Positions 12,487-25,372 are shown, counted from the first letter of the stretch. The stretch is DNA of 64,000 nucleotides from Spodoptera frugiperda (GCF_023101765.2 NC_064234.1:4216001-4280000); one strand, 5' to 3'. Made by a program: numbers and translations. The notes: a model not told the origin generated them from the letters alone.

Positions 12487-12629
12487 CCTGTTATATATTA
12501 TTGTAGCGTTAGGTAATGCTTTAATTATCAGGCCAGATTACTTATTGAATACTTTTATAACTAAATACTAGTATTTAGTTATACTCATATTATTTTTCAG
12601 ACAAAATACAGTGATGATGCGCTTAACTG

Positions 12630-12848
12630 CTTAAGTGCATATCCATAGCACGCATCCATAGCACACATCCATAACGTGCATCTATAGCACGCATCCATAG
12701 CACTCACCTCCTTCCCTAAAAAAACCACCTATTAGTTGAACCCGGTTTCACCAGAGCTAAGCTATGTGTACCAATGAATATGATTGGTGGAAGCCAAACG
12801 TATCCACAGCAACGTAGCAAAGCACATCTCTGGTGGAAAAACACTCTT
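12630..12848. mobile_element. MITE M4 3' part with satellite
   Basis: Five CATCCATAGCACGC-like units (12641-12705), then GATTGGTGGAAGCCAAACG...CACATCTCTGGTGGAAAAAC. Confidence 0.6.
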
Positions 12849-13469
12849 AAGGTAAAATTACCAAAATAAAATATACTTTAACTCCAACAGCACAATATAA
12901 AGTTTCCGGTAAACCTGATATTTATAGTAGAAGACACCTCCCACTGTCACAGCCAACCAACAATTATTTATTACCATTTGTACCAACCACTGAAATGAGA
13001 ACGTTCACCTTCGCTGACCTTGAGGCTTGTACGTGACAACCATTTCTTACCCCTTGAGCCTAGGCAGTTACTGAAATAATGTTTTGGATTAGTACGTGAC
13101 GCCGATTACTTAAAGAGTGAGAAAGAGAGAGAGACATGTATTTTATCCTTGTCTAGGAATGTAAATAGTCTAGTTAACTGTGTGATAAAATTCGATAAAG
13201 AAATCATATTATTATTTGCATTCTTAAAAATAAATGGTTATGTTTATTTTTATGTTCTAAAGAGGTGGCATTTCCATAACCATGCTATACCAACCCACTC
13301 ACTTATATTTTGTGTGGGATGACTACGTGTTGTTACAGAAAACGGTTCTATATAGTTTTTCGTCCTTGAGTAAGTTCGATTTAGTTTACTAGTTTACTTG
13401 AACCCATCATAGATGAACACTCTTCCAACTTAATGGACTGAACTTACATACTACATACGACATAAATCT

Positions 13470-13665
13470 GCACAGCACGGTTGTCATGGTGGCTGGGCAA
13501 CCGGCTGCCACGCAACGCGTAGCGGGTTTGATTTCCGCACGTAGCAACTTTATGTGTGACTTATAAATTGTTGTTTCGGGTCTGGGTTGTTATATGTATG
13601 TTTGTAAACGCACCCAGGACACTGGAAAAAATCCTAATGCGGGGCAAACGCTTAAAAATCTACAA
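13470..13665 (+). mobile_element. tRNA-derived SINE, family B
   Basis: A box A-like stretch GTGGCTGGGCAACCGGCTG and box B-like GCGGGTTTGATTTCCGCAC. Body GTTTCGGGTCTGGGTTG...CACCCAGGACACTGG. Other copies at 20400-20600 and 60535-60640; tails at 1-105, 28180-28240 and 50405-50465. Confidence 0.65.
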
Positions 13666-14034
13666 AATTTATTGAATTGTATATAAAAATGTAAATTATC
13701 TACTTTAAAAATAACTGTTATGTATGTACGTATGTAGTTTGTCTGTACACACACATGACCAAAAGAAACACAAAGTAATTGTAAAATATTAGATCTAAAC
13801 GCCAGACGTTTGTGTTGTACGACCTCGGGTGTCCATGATTTAATGCCTGGTTTACGGGATTTTTTCCGTACACTACACCTTAATCTGAGACACATTACAC
13901 CACGTTTAACCCCCATATATTCCGTTTAAATCCGTTAAGCTTGAGTGGCACAAAGGAGTGATCAAATGTACAAAAGTTTCCGAAATGTAACACATACTAA
14001 TCTTTATATTCATTACAATACTGAACACTAGTAG

Positions 14035-14215
14035 GTACAATACCAATAAAAGTCCCATCAAAATCGGTCCAGTCATTTCAGAGATTGGATTAGCCAGAAC
14101 ACACAGACAAAAATTCTAAAAAAAACTATATATTTTGGTGTTATATATCGTATGCATATTCTTAAGCATGTAGTAAAAAGCGGTTACTTCAATATTACAA
14201 ACAGACCCTCCCGTT
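14035..14215 (+). repeat. Dispersed repeat copy
   Basis: CCAATAAAAGTCCCATCAAA...AGTCATTTCAGAGATTGG...AAAGCGGTTACTTCAATATT. Confidence 0.5.
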
Positions 14216-14509
14216 TTATTTATCAAAAGATGAATTAGGTACTGATTCACCTATTTTAAATTAACCTTCCAAATCAATTCCATTACCTAATCCCTTTCAC
14301 TAACGAACAATATTTGAAATAGACCAGTCCATGAATTTCATTACACGTCCCAAGGGATTGGAATAGAATTAAATTATAATTACAATCTCAGCAAAATGGT
14401 ATTCGTGAGCGCAATGAAAGGGAAAATTAAAAGAAACTAAAAAAATCTTCGAAGGCAGAATCTGAGGTAATAATTTTCGGTCGTAAGTATAAATTGGTTT
14501 TTCAAATTT

Positions 14510-14622
14510 CCATTATCATCATCATCATCATCATCATCAGCCTATGAGTGGCAACTACTGAGTAAAAGCGTCTTCTCAGATGGAGAAGGTATAAGCAATG
14601 ATCACCATGCTTGCTCCAGACA
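14510..14622 (-). repeat. SINE family D 3' fragment with (ATC)n
   Basis: Eight or so CAT/ATC units, then AGCCTATGAGTGGCAACTAC...ATCACCATGCTTGCTCC. Confidence 0.55.
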
Positions 14623-14680
14623 ATTACAGTATAAATACTAATGTTCATTTTTGATGAAAAGCCCAACTATATATTCTTTA

Positions 14681-14817
14681 CCGGGAGCTGCGAACTGCTG
14701 GTTTACCGCGGCTCCGGCTTGAAAAGCAGGGGTCGTTTTTAGTCAGTAAGACTCTGTCACTCCCTCTCGCGTCACCCAAGGCTGAGAAGTCATTGAATGA
14801 TCCCGTAAAAAATGCCA
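14681..14817 (+). mobile_element. SINE-like family C
   Basis: GGGAGCTGCGAACTGC...GGCTCCGGCTTGAAAAGC...TTTTTAGTCAGTAAGACTC...GTAAAAAAT end. Confidence 0.7.
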
Positions 14818-15221
14818 ACTCAAAAATCGTTTCCGATATCACACAATACACATTATACAATATACAGCTAACTTAGAGGTTGAAGAGCTAAAGGAGGCTT
14901 AGAGTATCAAAGCCCTCCCTAGTTTAAGACTTTAAACCAACCATATACTGATGTATTCTAGTATAGTAAATACATAAAACAGTGATAAACGTCTTAAACG
15001 TGTCTATTGCCTAAACAATGCCTTTAGGCGACATTGTAGAGAACCAAGGTCATTGTGACCATTACTGTTCAGTTGCTTATAAACCATACTGGACGTGATG
15101 GCCCAACCACAAAGCTTTAAGCCATATTCAAATAACATAAACTGTGATATGAACACTTCATGAATATTTATTCTCTTGATTAGAACTGTTTAAAATGAGG
15201 TTGTATCAGCTTTATATGGTG

Positions 15222-15392
15222 CTAGCTCCTGCCAGCGGCTTCGGTCGCATTCCCATGCGATGAAAAGTATCCTATCACCCAAGTCATGCCTTGACTGTAT
15301 ACCAAATTTCATGAAAATAAGTTCAGTTTTAGTGTGATTGACGGACAAATATCCAAACATCCAAATAAACACACTTATGAATATTAGTGTGA
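15222..15392 (-). mobile_element. Mini-Helitron, diverged
   Basis: The minus-strand 3' end (hairpin, CAGGAGCTAG) is clear. The 5' end is diverged (AGTCACACTAATATTCAT). Confidence 0.55.
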
Positions 15393-15695
15393 CTGTAATT
15401 TTACTACCACTTTCATTGAACATGAAATCCTGTTTCAATCATTTCCCGATGAAAGTTTATTAAGGTAATGATTAAAAATTAAACTTAAAAAAGTTACAGA
15501 GCATAATTTAATATGTAAAAACTTGGGAGAAAAGAAAATTTATTTAAACTTGCTAGCCAATTTTATTAAAACCAACAAAAAGAGGGTTCGGGTTGACCTA
15601 TGCAAAGTCTACAACGTTGAATATAAATCACGCTGTCAAGTCAAACAAATAGAACAAACTCACTAACTAATGAATCAGTTTCCTAATGTTCAAAA

Positions 15696-15930
15696 TCGTA
15701 GCCGCGTGTTCAAAAACCATCGTAGTCGTTTGCTACGAAATCTCGTAGCAGGGCGCTACGAATTTCTAAACGGGTGACTTAAAATGCTCCTAAAAGTTTT
15801 TAGTGTTACTACATTTCGTAACCGTATTGTATAAATGGTTGTATTGTAACAATTTTCTAGAAATTAAATTAACGTTGTAAGTTTGCTACGTAGCGTAGTA
15901 ACTGAGGCGTGCTACGAGGACGGCTACGAA
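15696..15930. mobile_element. Foldback MITE M6 with CGTAGC clusters
   Basis: TCGTAGCCG at the left, CGGCTACGA at the right, and about ten CGTAG/CTACG words inside. Related element at 28872-28972. Confidence 0.55.
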
Positions 15931-16435
15931 TACTTATTATCACAATGACAGCTTAGGATTAATTTACATCCCGAAATTAGTCTAAGTTGAAACTTTTTGC
16001 GGGTCTTTAAATAGTTGATGTTATATTGTAATCCTGAATAATGAAACATGTTTCTTGAAGTCACTTACATATCTACTTAGGCTTAAATGTATTTACAGTA
16101 AATTGTGCCTTATATACTTTTGAGAAAAAGTTGAAATTAAAAAAGCACTTTAAAATTTCATCACGCAGCTGTAGAGTGATTGATTTCCATTTCCAGTCAA
16201 GGAGATAAAACGCCAGAACTGTGACGTCATTAATCACGAGATTCATGACGGCCGCGCGGTGACTGGTCCAAAGTGCTTTGAGAGTGCAACGGGTGACGCA
16301 TAGGAACCATATTCATATGTAGAAAAATGGAAACTTACTGCAGTAATGTATTGTATTATATGACATGGTAGCTGTTGATTTGTATACCCAGGATAATATT
16401 TTTCTTATAATTTTTTAAGTAATATTTGATTTGCA

Positions 16436-16692
16436 TCATCGTCACGCCTTATATCCCCGAAGGAGTAGGCAGAGGAGCACATCTCGGCACGTAATGCCAA
16501 TGTATAATGCATACCCACTTTTAACATATTAGTGTTATAAGTCCCATGTAATAGGGGTGAGCCTATTGCCTATATACTGGGTACAATTCCAGACTCCGTG
16601 CAACTAATGAGATATTTTAAAAACCGAAGGCATCTTAATTGTACTTTGCATGACCGGTAACCGCGCTTGCGACTACTCGACCAATAAGACAG
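16436..16692 (-). mobile_element. SINE family A, diverged
   Basis: CGTCACGCCTTATATCCCCG...AAGTCCCATGTAATAGGGG, then a degraded tRNA head (GACTACTCGACCAA). Confidence 0.65.
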
Positions 16693-17324
16693 TCATTTCG
16701 ATTCCTGCAGATTAAACTAATAAATCACTAGGATTGATGGGACTTACAACTCACTGGTAAAAAGTGGGTATCACATTGTATGCAGCATCTCTGCAATCCC
16801 TTCACATATCAAACGACTTGATGTTACATTGTGTTGAAAAACAAATTTTATGAAAGTCAATCTTTACATAACAACGTAACACACTTACAACTCAAGGTAA
16901 ATAGCCGAAAACAATATCGAGAAAGTGCAAAAGCCTTCAAGCCCTGTAATGGAAGCACCGTAAGGGTTCATTTGCCTCTAAAGGGTAACAGCAGGGGTTT
17001 AGGGTAATTGATTGGAAGTATTGGAACGAACAAACATTACCCCATGTACCTGTTAACCGCAAAATTAAAGGGAGATGGTATTACACACATTGATGTTTGT
17101 TTATCAATTAAAATTTGTATTTGTAATAATATATTATTGTATGTACCTATTTGTATCATATATCTATTACATCTATCTATTGATCAATTATTAATTAGGT
17201 ACGGTACTATAATTTTTTTTATCAGACTCTTTTATACTCAATTATTTATGTTAATTATTTTTGTAATCGATACAAATAAACTATTTTTCTTTCTTTCTTT
17301 TTATTTGCACCTCACGTATTGTCT

Positions 17325-17410
17325 CCGCAACACCTAAAGGTTGACAAGAAAGAATGCCTGTGGCATTATGTCTAGAGGTATTATGTAAGGAACTCGTACT
17401 TATGAACACT
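17325..17410 (+). repeat. LINE/SINE 3' tail fragment
   Basis: AACACCTAAAGGTTGACAAG...ATGCCTGTGGCATTATGTC, same family as 31300-31420. Confidence 0.45.
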
Positions 17411-17801
17411 ATTATGTATTAATATTATGGAGAGTCTCTCAGTATATTATGTACATGGGCAAACCGTTCTTTTAGTTAATTAAGCCCACTATACTATCAC
17501 ATCTGACAACTATATCAAGTGCTTACATTACATCATATTTATTAACCAACCACGCGACCAACGCAGGCTCTTATCTCCAAAACACTTCACTGAGCTGCTT
17601 ACTGAAATACACAATTATTATAACATGAACAATGCATGTTACAACACATGCTGTCCACAAAAAAAGATAATTTATCACTTTTATCTGAGTTGCCCTTACT
17701 GTTCGTTCGTCATCACTATGACACACACACACACTGAAGTCTGTGCGGAAGGAAAATCGAAGAAAATGTTACTACATATATCTATCATAGACATGTAGGG
17801 T

Positions 17802-17962
17802 CCGGAGCTGCGGACTACTTAGCCGATTACCAGTGCTCCGAGTCGAAAAGTAGGAGTAAGAACGGGGTGGTTTTTAGTCAGTAAGAGTCTGAAATTTCCT
17901 CTCGCCTCGCCCACAATGACTTCTCCTAAGAAGTCATTGGATAATTTCCCTCCCACAAAAAA
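17802..17962 (+). mobile_element. SINE-like family C, full length
   Basis: GGAGCTGCGGACTACTTAGC...GTTTTTAGTCAGTAAGAG...GAAGTCATTGGATAATTT, A8 tail. Confidence 0.75.
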
Positions 17963-18552
17963 AACATTCAGTGTGATGAAAGCACAAATTGTTAGTTAGG
18001 TATAACTAAAATGATGACGATAATAATATGCTAAAGTATACATTAATTTTAAAACCAGACGTAATAATTTAGATATTTATAATTTAAATTAACTTTGAAA
18101 AGGCTAAAATATAACTACTATTTGTACCATGCCATTATAATATTTAGAGGGCACAATTCTAAAATCTAAGTAGTTAATAATAAAACCGTCAATATCACAT
18201 TTTAATGTGATCTTGCCGTAGCATGCTAGGTACTTTATCTTTCACATTGAAAGCAAGCTTCAACCTTATAGTTCTTGAAAATCATTGTGTTCAATAAATT
18301 ACTGAACATTTATTCTTCCAGTCTCCATTCAAATTACTAATGCAATGAATCTTGTATAAGTTTGAAGACATTATCATATAAATAATGTTTGTATTGAACT
18401 TTTATTTGGAATTGTATGAGGAAAACTCTCTTCGATTTTCCTGTAAAAGTAGAAGTACATCTCACAAATTCATACGAACATATTGTGGTTTATTGTTTGT
18501 TGACAAAACATTAGTCACCTTTGATCGATCTTTCGGAACTTAGTCTAATCTA

Positions 18553-18800
18553 ATCTTAAGTGTGAGAGAGCCATTAGATTAATACTACGGTCTCACAGAA
18601 AACCGATGTGAAACAACGCTTGCGTTGTGTGAGTGAGGTTACCGAAAGCCCAATTACCCTTCTTCCCAATCCCCGATTCCCCCACAACCCTTAAATTCCT
18701 AGCCCCCAAAAGGTCGTCAATGCTCTTGTTACGCCTCTGGTATTTCGGGTGTCCATGGGCGGCGCCGATTGCTCTTTACCGGCTTATACCATAAAAAATT
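18553..18800 (+). repeat. Family E repeat
   Basis: GAGAGAGCCATTAG...TTGCGTTGTGTGAGTGAGG...GGTATTTCGGGTGTCCATGG, ends in ATAAAAAATTTTT. Confidence 0.7.
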
Positions 18801-19834
18801 TTTATTATTGTAAGTGAACACGACAACCTGTAAATAATCATTTAGTATTTGGCACTTTAGAAAGAAATAAATAAAATAACGATAAGTAATATATCAGTCT
18901 GATGACATTTTATAAAGTTACATGAATGACATGTACTGTGTACTGAATATTAGTTTTTGTGAAGAAAAAATGTGTAATATCGAAAGTAGTTTGGCAATAC
19001 AAGTAATAAAGCCGGTGCGGCTTGCAGCATGTGCTCCAAAGTTGTGCGCGGGCAGTTGTTCAAGTTTTCTGATAAAACGGCCGGTCACATGCGGATATTA
19101 CGAGTACTACTTACTACCAGCCAATACTAAGCCTGTTTGTTCACAAATGTAGAAGATATTTACTATGTATGTTCAATCATTGCATTTGGACATGGAAAAT
19201 AATAGTGATATGAATTTAGAATAGATGGTGAATATTATATTTTAAAGAGTAACGAATAGAGTTTCTTCCTCGTTCTTCTCCATTCGAAGCTACACTTTGG
19301 AACGAGCACCTAGCTTCAATGATGGACAGACTAACAGACTATTATTTATTTCTTTATTTGTTGACATTTTAAAAGTACCTAAGTATATGGTTTAATTGGA
19401 GTAAATGATTTGATTTTGACTTTGAAAATAATTTAAAAAAGCTATTAGAAAGTTGTTTTATTAAAAAGTTCTCTTTACATTAGCTTTACCATAATATTTA
19501 TATGTAATATTTTAAGTAACAATAGAATGAGTCAGAAAGCCATACGGTACTACATCAAGTGCCAGTACATTATATAGGCTCATTCAATCGCTTTGAAGCT
19601 TATCAGATAAATGAATCGATTCAGAAGCGCCGGCTCTAATCTAAAACAAAAACTCATGACAAGCCAAAATACTCGTAATACTTGATTGGAAAACATCACA
19701 AGACTCACTAAAACCCGATTTGAAAGGCGAATAGAGATAGAAGAGAGATGAATTAGGAAATTTCTCATCGTATCTATATAAAGTATCTATATGCATATCA
19801 CTTATTTCATTTTCTTCAATCACATCACTTATTA

Positions 19835-20135
19835 AAGCTTAAAAGTCGCTACTGCTGACCAAATGAAGAAGGTTTGTGTATTAATCACCACGCTTGCTCA
19901 ATGAGGCGGTTGGCGACTTAAATCTTATAATTTCAAATTATAAGCCCAGATTTCGTCATAATTTTTTATTTCGTCCCTTTTCTATGGTGTCTAAATAATC
20001 TTAGAAAGTACATATAACTCGGAAAACGTCACATTGGTACTTGCCATTGGTAGGTTGCTCATGCATGAGCAACCTCCGGGCCCCCAAGACCGAAAGTTTT
20101 TCATTCAATTTCGGGTTTCGGTGTTCCATATTCAG
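19835..20135 (-). mobile_element. SINE family D, diverged
   Basis: ACTGCTGACCAAATGAAGAA...ACCACGCTTGCTC...TCTTAGAAAGTACATATAAC. A GTTGCTCATGCATGAGCAAC palindrome lies inside. Confidence 0.58.
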
Positions 20136-20399
20136 ACGCGTCGATTTTCCTTCATAATATTTGGATCAATCATAGTGACGTAGATGTTTCTACGTATATC
20201 TAGATTATACACCGAACATAAAGGATTCTGATTTATGACATTTACAAGGTTTTGTTCTTTGGCAAAAGAATGTTGAACATAAAAATACTTGTACGGATTT
20301 ACTGTAAGTGAATGCAATAGTTAAAGCTTATAATTATTAAGTATTCACTGACTAGGTCATGTGGTATTTGTGTAGAATATATTTTTACACCCCTTCTCT

Positions 20400-20600
20400 T
20401 GACTACACGGTTGGCGAGGTGACTGGGCAACGGGCTGCTATGCAAGGTGTATCGACTTCGATTTCCGCACAGAGCAACTCTTTGTATGATCCGCATATTG
20501 TTATTTCGAGTCTGGGTGTCATGCATGTAAAATTGTATGTTTATAAACTCACCCATGACACCAGAAAATCCTAGGGTGGAGAAAGGTCTAAAAAAATTCT
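20400..20600 (+). mobile_element. SINE family B
   Basis: GAGGTGACTGGGCAACGGGC...GACTTCGATTTCCGCAC...TCGAGTCTGGGTGTCATGC...CACCCATGACACC. Confidence 0.62.
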
Positions 20601-21371
20601 CGCTGATGTGATAAAAACCAATTACAATGACACTACTGGATCTGTACTCTTTTATTGCCTAGATACCTCTACCTGGTTCATCAGGTAATACGAGTAATAT
20701 AGAGAGATAAATAAATGTCTACACCTTGTTTTCTACGCTTCACATCGGTTTCTAAGGATCGTTAGACATAACTACGTGACTTGAGTACCGATATTATAGA
20801 AATGGGACAATTGTTACCAAAATTATTTGTTACAAAACGCCTTGAATACTAATAAATATAGGTAAAATCCAAATTATGATATTAAAATGCCAAAGCCATT
20901 TTGAACCTTAATACTACTTTCGATAGATAGAAAGTGGTTTACCAATGTATGGACCAGGGTAAGTTTTAAAACTGTGATCAGCCACCGCAGGGTGGGCAAT
21001 AAACCAAGTTCCAAGCGTGGGGCTTATAGCAATTCTTGAGGGTAAAGCCTTTGTTTATCTATAGCCATATTTCGGACGAAATGATGAACCTATGCTATGG
21101 TTTTTAAAGAGTAAATCCATACTGAATTAAACGTCATTAGCAAATCAACATTTATTGCACGTTGCAGGTATGTAATATTATTTTTATTACCAGTGAAATA
21201 TTTTTTATTTGACTCCATGTCACTTTGTAATCAAATTAAAAAATGTGTAAAGACCAACTTATAATGATTGTGATGAGTCTGAACTAAGGGTGCTTTTCCA
21301 CCAGGGAAAAGCCCACTTAGTCGTTAGACTTACAGAGTCAGACGTCAGACATCACTAATTTACTTTATCTA

Positions 21372-23048
21372 TCTATACATATAATAAAATCGTAGAAAAG
21401 TGCTGTCTGTACATTGAAAATAAAAATAAAAAAAATAGCAGGGGTTATTGTTATGTCGATGTCGAACCCAAAAATGTAATTAACTTTTTTTTTGTCTGTT
21501 TGTCTGTTTGTCTGTTTGTCTGTTTGTCTGTTTGTCTGTTTGTCTGTTCGTCTGTGCGCGCTAATCTCAGAAACGGCTGATCCGAGTTGGATGCGGTTTT
21601 CACGAATATATTGTCGGATGCTTAAATTTACATTTAGTGTTTGTTTCATGTCAATCGGTTCATAAATAAAAAAGTTATGTCAAATTAAAGAATCACGTCG
21701 AACATTCTATGCTTATACCATTAATCTCCGCAACTATTTGACGGATTTGGTTGAAATTTGGTACAGATATAGTTTAGAACCTTAGAAAGGACATAGGTAT
21801 ATTTTTATTTCAAAAATCAAAAAATAAAAATAAGAAATAAATTATTTATAAATAATTCTATGTTGATCGTTACACGACTTCGGTTCATGTTATTGTTTTA
21901 ATTCATCGAAAAAAAGTAAATAAATAGTAAAAAAAGTTTCGTTACATTTATTTGGTTGGGTATCGGCCGAGCGCTTCGGTACTATTGTAGAAAAAGTGTA
22001 ATATCAGCCGTATGATTTATTTGTCTGTAGTGGTCCTGCTGTTTCGTATATTCTAAATAAATTGGTTTCGTTGTATTTGTCAATTAATAAGTTTATTTGT
22101 TGGGTTTTTCTGGTTAAATTATTTAACGTAGGTTTAGTTTGATATCGATTATTAGTAGTTACTGTAGTTAGTTTTTTTAATAAAATTGTAAGTCTATAAT
22201 TTATAAATTAATTAGATTTAAGTCGTTTCTTTTAAATTATTTAGTTTAAGCTTGGTTATTATAGCATTGAGGATAGGTTGTAATATAATTTCTTTTTTAA
22301 TTGTTATAAATTCGTAATTCGTAGCTTTCTTTAATTCTTTAGTTTTAAGTTAGTTTTCATCTTAAGTTCGGAAAGATTTATAATATTTCTTTAGTTTAAG
22401 TCCGTTTTTAAACTATTTTTTCAATGCCCAAAGTGAGTATACATCTATTAAATTCAAACGCAGAGCTCATTATGTTGATTTTTGAGGAGTTCCCTAGAAT
22501 ATCTTCCACATCTCATTTTTGAAGAGATCCCGCGAATTCGGGAACTATGTGGTTAAAACCAAAAATTTGCCGGAAGTCACTATTCCACGCGAACGAAGTC
22601 GCGGGCTATAATAAATCTGTAGAAGGGTCAATTCTGTTCATTGAAAATATAGAAAAAATAAATAGCAGGGTGTTACTGGATCGATACCAAACCCAAATAT
22701 GTGATTATTATTTTTTTGTCTGTCTGTCTATATATGTTCAGGCATCACGTGAAAACTAACGGTTTGATTTCGATGAAACTTGGTATAATTATATCTTATT
22801 ATCCTGGACATAAAATAGGTTACTTTTTATCCTGGAAAAATACGTAGAAAAAAATCTTTATTTTCAGTTTTATTCTGCTCAACAGCAGTAGCTCAATAGA
22901 GGGATCTTCTTAATTATTATGGGCCTCGCCGTATTTGGGTCCAATAGATATTTATAAGATGTCATTGTCAGAGTTACTCAAAATGGAGAAATAAAACTTC
23001 CACGCGAAGACCGACATCCGCGCGGACGGAGTCGCGGGCAGAAGCTAG
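21372..23048 (+). mobile_element. Non-autonomous Helitron, two joined units
   Basis: It starts TCTATACATATAATAAAA after an A and ends with a CCGCG...CGCGG hairpin and CTAG (23045-23048) followed by T. An internal 3'-like end (ACGAAGTCGCGGGC, about 22590) is followed at about 22613 by a second copy of the 5' region (GTAGAA...TTCATTGAAAAT...AAATAGCAGG), so it is two tandem units, the second shortened. A TTTG/TCTG microsatellite lies at 21490-21555. No Rep/helicase coding seen. Confidence 0.75.
21490..21556. repeat. (TTTGTCTG)n microsatellite
   Basis: About eight units inside the 5' part of the Helitron at 21372. Confidence 0.93.
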
Positions 23049-23668
23049 TACTTTAAATAAACTTGTTCAATATTTTAATAAGTCGGCCATCAAGCCATTA
23101 CGGTAATTGAAATGTTTCCAAGCACTAGGCATGACTTAGTATTTTTTACCATCAACGCAAAAAATAGGTGTTAACAGCAATTTTCCTTGGTCATGTCATA
23201 AGTAGATTAATAAAAAAATTAAACTGTACATAACACAACGTCGCCATCACGTCTTTTCAATAGAACGTTATTATCATACAACATATACCTACAATTTAAC
23301 AGTGAGCCTACTAGAAAAATTCAAATTAAGAAATTCTTAAAAAAATATTCAAAAATTTTCCATAAATGTGCTAAGCCAATCGTCAAACGCAAAATCAAAA
23401 CTAAACGTGACGTCACACAAAACCATAGAGTATAGAGCTTCGTTTGTTTTTGTTTACATTCCACGTTATTATAAAATGCGTGACGACAGCAACCAATAAA
23501 TGCATTTAGAGTGCATTTTCTTGTTACTTCTTAAACGTTTTCTAGCTAATGTTTATATTGTAACATAATGTGAACGGAGGAACGCAATCACTTAAGGAAA
23601 ATGATATTTTAACGATCTTTCTTAGTGTTAAAATATTTTAATAAAAAAGTTTGATATAGTTATACGGA

Positions 23669-23945
23669 TTAATTATTATGTTATAGCTTACTCACGTAAC
23701 TGTGTTTGATGAGAAACTCGACTAGTTCAACTGAGTTGCGACTCAAGCCATGTTTTTTTTATAGTGGGGAAAACCACCACGTTCCTACTCCTGCCTGTCG
23801 AGCCATGCTAGGGGTTCATATTCATGAACAGCATTCCGCGACAGTCGCCGCGTTGTGTGTCGGTTCTGGGTGTGTCGTCTGGCTTGAAACTAGTCGAGTT
23901 CCTCGTCAAACAGTTACGTGAGTAAGCCGATAGCATAATAATTAA
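23669..23945. mobile_element. Long-TIR MITE M7
   Basis: About 60-bp inverted ends: TTAATTATTATG...GCTTACTCACGTAACTGT...AACTCGACTAGTT and the complement. The 110-bp centre is GC-richer. The 71-codon ORF across it is incidental. Confidence 0.7.
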
Positions 23946-24175
23946 TTTAGTATGTCTCACGAAAGTTATAATAAAATTATGGTTATATGAAATTAGAAAG
24001 TTTCGTAAGGAAAATTATAATGGAAAGGTTAATGAGGAATCACACAGTAACCTCAGATAATGAGATAATATAAATCTGATACTCTACATTAATATTAATT
24101 CTAGCCTATTTTTATTTTTAAATAATAACGAGCATCACCATTTAGTTATTTAATACGTATATCATTATAATTGCA

Positions 24176-24433
24176 ACGTCACACCTGCTATTCCCGGCAC
24201 GTAATGCCGCTATTCAATCTACACCCACTTTTCACCTATCTGTTATAAGTCCCATGTAATAGGGGACGAGTTTAATGCCATATACTAGGCACAATTCCAG
24301 ACTCCGTGCTCCCACTGAGACATTTTCGCAAAACCGATAAAAGCCCAGTTTAGCCCAGCCGTAATACTTTGTCCGACCCGGGAATCGAACCCGAGACTTC
24401 TTGTCGCACTTGTGACGACTCGACCAACGAAGC
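24176..24433 (-). mobile_element. SINE family A
   Basis: Complement contains GGGTTCGATTCCCGGGTC and the body; the tail side begins at CGTCACACC. Confidence 0.78.
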
Positions 24434-24738
24434 AATTTATTTCTTAAAATACAAATACTTAAAAGGCTATAAATACTAAACTGAATACAGTTCATATTGA
24501 GGTATTAGGTATAGCCTAGTATTTGAGATATGTTCCAACACAATTTTCCATTAAAAGTTAGTTAAAGAAATAAATTAATTAACATTTCGCGCTTGGTATT
24601 CGTGAACCGCCGCCACAGGCACGTTTCCCATTGTTTTCCCCATTAACGTTACCGAAGGACATTCTTTGGTACTCGTAGCCTAGTTATTTGAATCAAATCG
24701 GTTCCTAAGGCAACATGAATTTCGCCACATCACTTATG

Positions 24739-24862
24739 CCCGAATACTCAAACGCTACTCAATTTTAAGTTGTACTTTGATATCGTGTCGTTTTATAAAG
24801 AATTGATAGGGACAGAACTAATTTGAGAGCGTCTTAAAATGGAGTAGGGTTTGAGTATTCGG
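24739..24862. mobile_element. Foldback MITE M5
   Basis: CCGAATACTCAAACGCTACT faces AGTAGGGTTTGAGTATTCGG. The left arm recurs at 37647-37745. Confidence 0.62.
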
Positions 24863-24965
24863 ACATTAGTAATATTACTTGAAATGGTATTCCAACACAT
24901 ACAGCTACAAAGAAATACCGCCAATGATAATACATACATTGACGCCATTGACAATTAATGGGATC

Positions 24966-25105
24966 GTATCGTCACGTCTTTTATCCTTGAAGGTTTAGGC
25001 AGAAATGCACATTATGGTACGTAATGCCACTGTTTAATATACACCCACTTTTCACCGTTTTTGATATAAGTCCCATGTATTAGGAGGTGAGACTATTGGT
25101 TTCAT
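24966..25105 (-). repeat. SINE family A body fragment
   Basis: CGTATCGTCACGTCTTTTAT...ACACCCACTTTTCACCG...AAGTCCCATGTATTAGG. Confidence 0.6.
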
Positions 25106-25221
25106 TTAATGGGATTACGAGCTATATTACACTTCCCAAATCAAAACATCGTACTACAGAAAATGAAAATAATTAATTACCAAAAAAGCACGAACATTAA
25201 TAGTATCATCACCAACTCGGT

Positions 25222-25372
25222 TGAAACACCAATCCCCCAATTCCCCAACAACCCTTAAATTCCTAATCCCCAAAAGGCCGGCAACGCACTTGTAACGACT
25301 CTGGTATTTCAAGTATCCATGGGCGGCGGCGATTGCTTACCATCAGGTGATCCGTCTGTTCGTTAAAAAAAA
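25222..25372 (+). repeat. Family E repeat, 5'-truncated
   Basis: CCAATCCCCCAATTCCCC...AGGCCGGCAACGCACTTG...GCTTACCATCAGGTGATCCG, A-rich end. Confidence 0.7.

Larger units (their letters stand above)
16830..21371. other. Intergenic, repeats only
   Basis: Apart from the listed tails, SINEs and the family E copy, this stretch is AT-rich. ORFs at 17008-17337 and 19580-19823 are low-complexity. A Cys-rich 76-codon frame at 18922-19152 has no signal peptide or family. Confidence 0.35.

Noticed and set aside
12323..12571. 82-codon ORF rich in Tyr/Ile/Cys
   Set aside because: Translation of a TGTATTGTAT minisatellite.
21490..21560. CRISPR-like regular repeats
   Set aside because: Simple 8-bp tandem microsatellite without spacers, in a eukaryotic Helitron.
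23706..23921. 71-codon ORF with several cysteines
   Set aside because: It spans the inverted arms and centre of MITE M7 and has no family resemblance.
24350..24400. Possible tRNA gene on the minus strand
   Set aside because: The box B-like GGGTTCGATTCCCGGG is part of SINE family A; no tRNA cloverleaf acceptor stem is present.
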